A stretch of DNA of 35,120 bases from DASSUC01 sp035649895. GTDB taxonomy: Bacteria; Actinomycetota; Actinomycetes; Mycobacteriales; Micromonosporaceae. Positions 29,806 to 35,120 of this stretch are shown here, piece after piece. Below the pieces are notes generated by a model, which saw only the letters and a list, made by a program, of their open reading frames with translations, was not told where the DNA came from and made no database searches. The position numbers and the translations under genes are program-made. The stretch is from assembly GCA_035649895.1 (NCBI GenBank), contig DASRIS010000116.1, forward strand, positions 1 through 35,120. Direction: 5' to 3'. Position 1 is the first letter of the stretch. The number at the start of each line of letters is the position of its first letter.

Positions 29806-31557
29806 ATGCTGCTGCGGATGTCGACGCTCTTCCTGCGGACCCTGCGGGAGGACCCGGCCGAGGCCGAGGTGCCGAGCCACCGGCTGCTGCTGCGCGCCGG
29901 CTACGTCCGCCGGGCCGCCCCGGGCGGGTTCACCTGGCTGCCGCTGGGCCTGCTGGTGCTTTCGCGGGTCGCCGCCGTGGTGCGCGAGGAGATGGCGGCG
30001 ATCGGCGCCCAGGAGGTCGCGTTCCCGGCGCTGCTGCCGCGCGAGCCCTACGACGCGAGCGGCCGGTGGACCGAGTACGGCGCCGACATCTTCACGCTCA
30101 AGGACCGCCGGGGCGCGGACTACCTGCTCGCCCCGACCCACGAGGAGCTGTTCACCACGCTGGTTCGGGACACGCTGTCGTCGTACCGGGACTACCCGCT
30201 GATCCTGTTCCAGGTGCAGACGAAGTTCCGGGACGAGCGGCGGCCGCGGGCCGGGCTGCTGCGGGCCCGGGAGTTCCTGATGAAGGACTCCTACTCGTTC
30301 GACCTGGACGATGCCGGGCTGGCCGCGTCCTACGCCGCGCACCGGGCGGCGTACCAGCGAATCTTCGACCGGCTGGGCCTGCGCTACCTCGCCGTCTCCG
30401 CCATGTCCGGGGCGATGGGCGGCAGCGCGTCAGAGGAGTTCCTGGCCGAGGCGGAGGTGGGCGAGGACACCTACGTGGCCTGCCCCGCCTGCGGTTACGC
30501 CGCGAACACCGAGGCGGTCACCACCCCGGCGCCGCCCGTGACCGACCCGTCCGCGCACCCGGCCGCCCAGGTGCTGGACACCCCGGACACGCCGACCATC
30601 GAGACCCTCGTCGAGGTGCTCAACGCCCAGGCCGCGGGCGGGCGCACCGACTGGGCCGCCGCGGACACCCTCAAGAACGTCGTGGTCAAGGTCTCCCCAC
30701 CGGGTACGGCGGAAGCGCAGCTGCTCGTCATCGGCGTACCCGGGGATCGTGAGGTGGACCTGAGGCGGGTGGAGGCGGCGCTGCACCCGGCCGGTGTTGC
30801 CCTGTTCGAGGCGGCCGACTTCGCCGCCCATCCGGACCTGGTGCGCGGCTACCTCGGGCCGCAGGCGCTGGCCAAGCTCGGCGTGCGCTACCTGGTCGAC
30901 CCGCGGGTGGTGCCCGGCACAGCCTGGGCGACCGGCGCCAACGAGGCCGGCAGGCACGCGGTCAACGTGGTCTGCGGGCGCGACTTCACCCCCGACGGCA
31001 CGATCGAGGCGGCCGACGTACGCCCCGGCGACCCCTGCCCGGCCTGTCCCGGCGGCCGGCTGGAGCTGCGCCGCGGCATCGAGATCGGGCACATCTTCCA
31101 GCTCGGCCGGCGCTTCGCCGAGGCGCTCGGGCTGACCGCGTTGGGTCCGGACGGCAAGCCGGTCACGGTAACCATGGGGTCGTACGGCGTCGGCATCTCC
31201 CGGCTGGTGGCGACCATCGCCGAGCAGCACCATGACGAGCGGGGCCTGTGCTGGCCGGCGGGTGTCGCCCCGGCCGACGTGCACCTGGTGGCGACCGGGA
31301 CCGGCGGGCAGGTCGCGGCGGCGCTGGACCTCGGCGCGGCGCTGGCCGGGCGCGGGCTGCGGGTGCTGGTGGACGACCGGGCCGGCGTCTCAGCCGGCGT
31401 GAAGTTCACCGATGCGGAGCTGGTCGGCGTCCCGCGCGCCGTCGTGGTCGGGCGCCGCCTCGGCGAGGGGTACGTCGAGCTGCGCGACCGGCGCACCGGT
31501 GACCGCCGCGACGTGCCGCTGGGCGAGGTGGTCGACCTGCTTACGCCGGGGGTGTAG
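29806..31557 (+). CDS. proS: Proline-tRNA ligase (bacterial type, with INS editing domain)
   Basis: 583-aa class II aminoacyl-tRNA synthetase that charges tRNA-Pro. Catalytic core with motif 1 region (APGGFTWLPLGLLVLSRV, about 38-55), motif 2 (FQVQTKFRDERRPRAGLLRA) and MKDSYSFDLD, then GAMGGSASEEFLA, the INS editing insertion (about 245-395, ETLVEVLNAQAAGG through LKNVVVKV to YLVDPRVVPG), motif 3 (GSYGVGISRLVATI, about 462-475) and the anticodon-binding domain (VHLVATGTGG to the end). A CxxC pair lies near CPACGYAANTEAV. ATG 29806 (MLLRMSTLFLRT) is the usual actinobacterial start; ATG 29818 is an alternative. A YbaK-type deacylase is encoded 0.6 kb downstream. Confidence 0.96.
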   Translation: MLLRMSTLFLRTLREDPAEAEVPSHRLLLRAGYVRRAAPGGFTWLPLGLLVLSRVAAVVREEMAAIGAQEVAFPALLPREPYDASGRWTEYGADIFTLKDRRGADYLLAPTHEELFTTLVRDTLSSYRDYPLILFQVQTKFRDERRPRAGLLRAREFLMKDSYSFDLDDAGLAASYAAHRAAYQRIFDRLGLRYLAVSAMSGAMGGSASEEFLAEAEVGEDTYVACPACGYAANTEAVTTPAPPVTDPSAHPAAQVLDTPDTPTIETLVEVLNAQAAGGRTDWAAADTLKNVVVKVSPPGTAEAQLLVIGVPGDREVDLRRVEAALHPAGVALFEAADFAAHPDLVRGYLGPQALAKLGVRYLVDPRVVPGTAWATGANEAGRHAVNVVCGRDFTPDGTIEAADVRPGDPCPACPGGRLELRRGIEIGHIFQLGRRFAEALGLTALGPDGKPVTVTMGSYGVGISRLVATIAEQHHDERGLCWPAGVAPADVHLVATGTGGQVAAALDLGAALAGRGLRVLVDDRAGVSAGVKFTDAELVGVPRAVVVGRRLGEGYVELRDRRTGDRRDVPLGEVVDLLTPGV

Positions 31558-31624
31558 GCCGGCGAAGGCCTGGGTACGGATCCCAAATAGGACATGTGAC
31601 GTGTCGAAGGATCCGGGAGGCAAT

Positions 31625-32050
31625 ATGAAGGACCACGCGGTCAGCGAGGTGATGACCAAGGAGGTCGTCTACCTGCCGGCCGAGACGACGATCAACGAGG
31701 CCGCCCAGGCGATGCGCGAGCGGGACATCGGCGACGTGGTCGTCACCGAGGGCCCGACGCTCGCCGGGGTCGTCACCGACCGCGACATCGTGGTGCGGGC
31801 GGTGGCGGAGAGCCGCGACCCGGCCTCGACGCGCATCGGCGAGATCGCCAGCCGTGACCTGGTGATGATCGACCAGCAGGCGTCCACCGGACAGGCGGCA
31901 GACCTGATGCGGGAGCGGGGCGTGCGGCGGCTGCTGGTGTGCGACAGCGACCGGCAGCTGGTCGGCATCGTGACGCTCGGCGACCTGGCGGAGCGGCTGG
32001 ACCCGCACTCCGCGCTCGGCGACATCAGCCGCCAGGCTCCCAACAACTGA
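31625..32050 (+). CDS. CBS-domain pair protein
   Basis: 141 aa, essentially two CBS motifs forming one Bateman module: residues about 4-62 (VSEVMTKEVVYLPAETTINE, GVVTDRDIVVRAVAE) and about 70-130 (IGEIASRDLVMIDQQASTGQ, VRRLLVCDSDRQLVGIVTLG). Such stand-alone proteins bind adenine nucleotides and adjust partner enzymes or stress responses; the partner is unknown. ATG 31625 with GGGAGG 5 nt upstream is clear, so a longer frame into proS is rejected. It lies 67 nt after proS and may be read with it. A 13-bp hairpin follows the stop. Confidence 0.93.
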   Translation: MKDHAVSEVMTKEVVYLPAETTINEAAQAMRERDIGDVVVTEGPTLAGVVTDRDIVVRAVAESRDPASTRIGEIASRDLVMIDQQASTGQAADLMRERGVRRLLVCDSDRQLVGIVTLGDLAERLDPHSALGDISRQAPNN

Positions 32051-32069
32051 CCCGACCCCTGGTTGATGC

Positions 32070-32101
32070 TGCGACGGCCGCCGGAGACGGCGGCCGTCGC
32101 A
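32070..32101 (+). terminator. Hairpin terminator after the CBS gene
   Basis: 13-bp perfect stem (32070-32082 and 32089-32101, TGCGACGGCCGCC arm) with a 6-nt loop, 19 nt after the stop. It lacks a T-tract. It may serve both this gene and the convergent YbaK gene. Confidence 0.6.
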
Positions 32102-32124
32102 CGTCGCTGCCCAACCGGCGCTGC

Positions 32125-32203
32125 TCGTCGTCGTTCAGCCGGTGTCGCCGCTCAGCCGTCGCCGTCCAGCAGGCGTTGCCGTTCGGCCGGCGCCGCTCAG
32201 CTG
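32125..32203. repeat. Very degenerate 17-bp repeats beside the YbaK stop
   Basis: About four units like TCGCCGTCCAGCAGGCG can be lined up from 32128 to the end of the YbaK gene. Similarity is weak, and GC-rich composition could explain it. Confidence 0.35.
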
Positions 32204-32745
32204 CCCGGCTTGGCCAGGTCGTCGACCACCTCGGCGCCGGGCAGCTCAGCCGCTACGGCACCGGTCAGCACCAGCTTGCTGTGGCGTACGCCGGAGCCGA
32301 TGACCACGTAGCCGGTCGCGGCCACCCGCGCGTCGACGAGCACCGGCCACTCCGCGGGGAGGCCGACCGGGGTGATGCCGCCGTACTCCATGCCGGTCAG
32401 CTGCACCGCCTCCGCCATCGCCTCGAAGCTCGCCTTGCGCACGTCGAGCCGCCGGCGGACGACGCCGTTCACGTCGGCTCGGGTGGTGGCGAGCACCAGG
32501 CACGCGGCGCGGCGCACGTCGCCTTCGCGCTTGCCGGCCACCACCACGCAGTTGGCGGAGGCGTCGAGGCTCACCTCGTACGCGGCGCAGAAGGCGGCGG
32601 TGTCGGCGAGCTCCGGGTCGATCGCGGCGACGAGCACCTCGCCGCCGCGGGCCCAGGTCGCAAGCGCCCGCCGCACCGGCTCGGCCAGCAGGTCCGGGCG
32701 GCCGAGCGCCGGCTCGGTCTTCAACGTTCCCAGCACGCCTGCCAT
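32197..32745 (-). CDS. YbaK/prolyl-tRNA deacylase-type editing protein
   Basis: 182 aa of the YbaK/ProX superfamily, free-standing hydrolases that clear mischarged tRNAs such as Cys- or Ala-tRNA-Pro. Family features are VSLDASANCVVVAGKREGD near residues 58-76, AACLVLATTRADVNGVVRRR, the RKASFEAMAEAVQLTGMEYGGITPVGLP block (about 103-130) and GSGVRHSKLVL near the end. The precise tRNA substrate is not decided by sequence, but proS lies 0.6 kb away on the opposite strand and already has an INS domain. ATG 32745 lacks an obvious SD. Confidence 0.88.
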   Translation of the reverse strand: MAGVLGTLKTEPALGRPDLLAEPVRRALATWARGGEVLVAAIDPELADTAAFCAAYEVSLDASANCVVVAGKREGDVRRAACLVLATTRADVNGVVRRRLDVRKASFEAMAEAVQLTGMEYGGITPVGLPAEWPVLVDARVAATGYVVIGSGVRHSKLVLTGAVAAELPGAEVVDDLAKPGS

Positions 32746-32760
32746 CGTGCCACGCGGCAG

Positions 32761-32792
32761 GTGGCCCCAGGCGACCGCGCGCCTGGGGCCAC
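32761..32792 (-). terminator. Hairpin terminator after the subtilase gene
   Basis: 13-bp perfect stem (32761-32773 and 32780-32792, arm GTGGCCCCAGGCG) with a 6-nt loop, 19 nt after the subtilase stop. It has no T-tract. It separates the gene from the YbaK gene on the same strand. Confidence 0.65.
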
Positions 32793-32811
32793 CCCCCTCC
32801 GGTCGGTACGG

Positions 32812-34041
32812 CTACATCGGCACCATGCCGCTGAAGAGCAGCAGGTTCGGCGAACCGACGCCCGGGTTGATGACCACACCCGGGGTGGCGTTGTTCACCA
32901 GGGCCGCGCCCACGGCTACCGCGTTGTCGGCGGGGAACCGCTGCCGCCACAGGGCGGCCACGCCAGCCGCGTGCGGCGCTGCCATCGACGTACCGCTGAT
33001 CGTGCTGTATGCGTTGTTCGCGGTGCTCCAGGCCGAGTAGATGCTCTGGCCGGGCGCGAACAGGTCCACGCACGGGCCGAAGTTGGAGAAGCCCGCCCGG
33101 CTGTCGGTGTTGGTGGTGGCGCCGACCGTGGTCGCCAACGGGGTACGGGCCGGCGAGAAGCTGCAGGCGTTGAAGTTGGAGTTGCCAGCCGCGATCGAGT
33201 AGTGCACGTTCGCGTTGATCGAGTTGGTGACCGCGTCGTCGACCGGCTGGAACGCCCCGCCGCCGAGGCTCATGTTCGCCACGCTGCGAACTGAGGGGTT
33301 GAGCTGCTGGGCGAGTGTCACGTAGTTAACGCCGGCGATGACGACCGCCCAGGTGGTGGACCCGGAGCAGCCGAACACCCGTACCGAGACGATCTGGACG
33401 CCCTTGGCGACGCCGACGGTGCTGCCGCCGATGGTGCCCGCGACGTGCGTGCCGTGGCCCTGGTTGCAGGGCGCGCAGCCGGCGGCGAACGGGTCGAACC
33501 CGCATACCGCCCGCCCGCCGAACTCCTGGTGGCTGAGCAGGATGCCGGTGTCTATGACGTACGCCCGCACGGACGGGGCGAGGTTGGCATAGTGGTACTT
33601 GGCGTCCAGCGGAAGCGACCGCTCGTCAATGCGGTCGATCCCCCACGACGGCGGGTTGGGCTGTACGAAGACGTTGAGGTCGACAGTCTGGTCCTGGGCG
33701 ACGTAGTCGACCTGCGGGTCGCCGGCCATCAGGGCGGCCTGGTCCTCGGTCGCGTCCACCGAGAAGCCCTGTAGCGCCGCAGTGTAGCTGAAGCGGACAC
33801 TTCCACCGTACTTGGCGATGAGCTCGCCGGTGACCCGCTCGGTGTCCTCCGGCTTCGTGTCCTTGGCGAGCACCACGACGTAGCTGTCCGGAACGGCCGT
33901 CGGCAGGTCGGCGTAGCGGACGGTGCCTGGGGTGACCGTCGCGGGAGCGGCGGATGCGACCGGGCCGATCCCGAGCACGCCGCCGGTCACCGTGGCGAGC
34001 GCAACCACCACGACGAGCCTGCGGGACAGTTTAGTGATCAT
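32812..34041 (-). CDS. Secreted S8 subtilisin-like serine protease (complete)
   Basis: 409-aa extracellular protease precursor. Signal peptide 1-32 (KLSRRLVVVVALATVTGG, cleavage near ASAA); inhibitor I9 propeptide about 52-122 (DSYVVVLAKD, VDYVAQDQTV); peptidase S8 domain about 132-402. The catalytic triad is complete: Asp164 (YVIDTG), His199 (GHGTHVAGT) and Ser352 (GTSMAAPHAAG), with oxyanion Asn287 (AAGNSN). Several Cys may form disulfides. No C-terminal carbohydrate-binding or P domain is present, so this is the compact proteinase K-like form. ATG 34041 has GGAGG 7 nt upstream. The first 234 residues align without gaps in motif spacing to the partial gene at 1-702. Confidence 0.95.
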   Translation of the reverse strand: MITKLSRRLVVVVALATVTGGVLGIGPVASAAPATVTPGTVRYADLPTAVPDSYVVVLAKDTKPEDTERVTGELIAKYGGSVRFSYTAALQGFSVDATEDQAALMAGDPQVDYVAQDQTVDLNVFVQPNPPSWGIDRIDERSLPLDAKYHYANLAPSVRAYVIDTGILLSHQEFGGRAVCGFDPFAAGCAPCNQGHGTHVAGTIGGSTVGVAKGVQIVSVRVFGCSGSTTWAVVIAGVNYVTLAQQLNPSVRSVANMSLGGGAFQPVDDAVTNSINANVHYSIAAGNSNFNACSFSPARTPLATTVGATTNTDSRAGFSNFGPCVDLFAPGQSIYSAWSTANNAYSTISGTSMAAPHAAGVAALWRQRFPADNAVAVGAALVNNATPGVVINPGVGSPNLLLFSGMVPM

Positions 34042-34659
34042 GCATTACCTCCGCATGCCTGGTTGGCTGGCCCTCGAGGTGTTCGTGCGCGCAGGCATAG
34101 CTCAGCCGTGCCGCGTTGTGTTTCGGTTGCGGTCCGGTTGGAGGTCGCCCATGCGCACGCGCCGACGGTGGGCCTGCGTCCTCACCGGGGAGGATCAAGC
34201 ACCCGGTTGATCGCTGCCAGCTGCCCGTTCACTCCGGACGGTTTCTGCGTACTACAGGGGAGTACAGGAGAGGCGAGAGAGTGCAGAAGCTCCGGAAGAC
34301 AATGCGGCGGGTCGCCTGGCGGGAGTCTGCACTCGAGACCAAGTGATGGCATCGGTCGAAGGTATGTATGTACTAATGGCGTGGTACTACAGAGGCATCT
34401 GGGGCCGGACCGTGCGCTGGCAGGAAATGGGCGCACGAGAGCTTCATGGTCACCCGCGGTGACCGGTCCGCCGCCGAGATCCGGCTGGCACACCGTCGTA
34501 CCGGCAAGGACCTTCGAGGGGCGCTGACCGAGACCTCACCGCCAGACGAACGGTTCGGGACAGACATGGCCTACAGCGGCACATCGCACATATACGACGG
34601 CTGGGAACGCCCCGCGGCGCCCACAACCGAGTCCTCGTGCTCATACAGCCGAGTATGTG
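34042..34659. other. Intergenic region upstream of the subtilase, no gene recognised
   Basis: About 620 bp between the subtilase start and tRNA-Ala. Open frames here have no SD plus family features. The 9-mer GTACTACAG occurs twice (near 34248 and 34383), and a short GATCAA/TTGATC hairpin lies at 34193-34212. No promoter box is convincing and no known riboswitch is recognised. The length allows a long 5' leader. Confidence 0.5.
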
Positions 34660-34732
34660 TGGAGACGAGGGGACTTGAACCCCTAACCCCCGCCTTGCAA
34701 AGGCGGTGCTCTGCCAGTTGAGCTACGTCCCC
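34660..34732 (-). tRNA. tRNA-Ala (anticodon TGC)
   Basis: A 73-nt cloverleaf on the minus strand. Acceptor GGGGACG/CGTCTCC includes the G3:U70 wobble pair, the alanine identity element. D arm GCTC/GAGC, anticodon arm CCGCC-TTTGCAA-GGCGG with anticodon TGC, and T arm with GGTTCAAGTCC. A73 is the discriminator and CCA is not encoded. It lies 49 nt after the DLW-39 gene. Confidence 0.97.
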
Positions 34733-34781
34733 GCGCGAGACGCCGGACGGGAGAGCATCCACCCGCCGCCCGGCGAACCGC

Positions 34782-34910
34782 CTAGCGAAGGTCGGAGCCG
34801 GTGGTCGCCTCGTGCCACAGCGACCGCTCGTCGTTGGCGTCCTTGACCTTCTTGGCCACGAGCGCAGCGGCACCGACGACGACTGCCAGGACCAAGAGCT
34901 TCTTCCACAT
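34782..34910 (-). CDS. DLW-39 family protein (42 aa)
   Basis: A 42-residue protein with a short hydrophobic N-terminal helix (KKLLVLAVVVGAAALVAKK, residues 3-21) and a polar tail with the conserved D-x-x-x-L-W element as DERSLWHEAT (28-37). This matches the actinobacterial DLW-39 family, usually found beside tRNA-Ile/Ala near gyrA; the function is unknown. It is probably membrane-anchored by the N-terminal helix. ATG 34910 has GAGGTG about 6 nt upstream. It lies between two tRNA genes on the same strand and may be co-transcribed with them. Confidence 0.9.
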   Translation of the reverse strand: MWKKLLVLAVVVGAAALVAKKVKDANDERSLWHEATTGSDLR

Positions 34911-34933
34911 GTGGGCACCTCACTTTTGGGGAG

Positions 34934-35007
34934 TGGGGCTAGCTGGAATCGAACCAGCGACCTCAGAGTTATCAGCTCTGCGCTCTAACCGACTGAGCTA
35001 TAGCCCC
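34934..35007 (-). tRNA. tRNA-Ile (anticodon GAT)
   Basis: A 74-nt cloverleaf on the minus strand. Acceptor GGGGCTA/TAGCCCC is fully paired; D arm GCTC/GAGC; anticodon arm CAGAG-CTGATAA-CTCTG with anticodon GAT; T arm with GGTTCGATTCC. A73 is the discriminator; CCA is not encoded. It precedes DLW-39 and tRNA-Ala in the same direction. Confidence 0.97.
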
Positions 35008-35052
35008 GTTACACCGATCCCCGCGAAAAGCGGCGTATCAGCGCGACGGCCA

Positions 35053-35082
35053 AGGTTACCGCACCCGGCACCCAAGCCTCAA
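35053..35082 (-). promoter_or_regulatory. Putative promoter of the tRNA-Ile transcript
   Basis: On the minus strand TTGAGG (35077-35082) is 18 bp from TAACCT (35053-35058), about 45 bp before the tRNA-Ile 5' end. It is a fair match to a housekeeping sigma promoter. Assignment is by sequence alone. Confidence 0.4.
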
Positions 35083-35120
35083 ACCGGTTCCCCCCGCGGC
35101 GAGCCGCACGGCCCGCCGCG

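Noticed and set aside
34042..34400. c-di-AMP (ydaO-type) riboswitch in the subtilase leader
   Set aside because: Some GGTGA and GATCC-like fragments occur, but the conserved core order and pseudoknot elements are not found.
1..35120. CRISPR array, rRNA genes or an intact insertion sequence
   Set aside because: No regularly spaced identical repeats of CRISPR size, no rRNA signatures and no transposase reading frame were seen.

Overview
This is high-GC DNA from an actinobacterium, probably of the Micromonosporaceae or close to it. That placement is inferred from gene content: an XRE/DUF397 regulator pair, frequent GTG starts, SD-driven short intergenic gaps, the form of the ProS N-terminus (MLLRMSTLFLRT), and a tRNA-Ile / DLW-39 / tRNA-Ala group. 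That group usually lies near gyrA and oriC in actinobacteria, so the right end is probably origin-proximal.

Layout: 1-702 is the 5' part of a secreted subtilase (-), running off the left edge. 979-2045 is a DUF397 protein and its XRE/DUF5753 regulator (-) with a clear intrinsic terminator. 2700-3053 is a small conserved protein whose second codon is the rare TTA. A degenerate tandem array follows. 3193-4785 are two membrane-anchored PASTA proteins (-). 4906-6063 is a polytopic membrane protein (+). 6191-7690 is a glutamate-cysteine ligase family enzyme (-). 7871-9072 is a divergent YceI / MarR pair around a perfect palindrome.

9186-14895 is a minus-strand leucine/acyl-CoA catabolic operon: TetR regulator, biotin carboxylase, HMG-CoA lyase, carboxyltransferase and acyl-CoA dehydrogenase. 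Two copies of a TGAACGNNCGTTAR operator-like motif sit before the TetR gene and before the carboxyltransferase gene. The biotin carboxylase has no biotin-carrier domain and none is encoded nearby. A Tat lipoprotein (14992-16275) is divergent from the TetR gene.

16276-22467 is the least ordinary part. A minus-strand set encodes a 545-aa HTH/helical-repeat protein, a 211-aa helical protein, a membrane-embedded alpha/beta hydrolase and a 260-aa protein that joins an Imm51-like immunity domain to a Vsr-type endonuclease in one frame. It is flanked by gene-poor DNA with short repeats and a long inverted repeat. A solitary DNA cytosine C5-methyltransferase lies 8 kb away at 25603-26655.

22468-32745 is mostly housekeeping or accessory: GNAT acetyltransferase, a 47-codon ORF overlapping the start of an MMPL transporter, the methyltransferase, purC, a secreted EEP-family hydrolase, an SGNH esterase, proS, a CBS-domain protein and a YbaK-type deacylase. 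32812-34041 is a complete subtilase paralogous to the one at the left edge. The window ends with tRNA-Ala, DLW-39 and tRNA-Ile.
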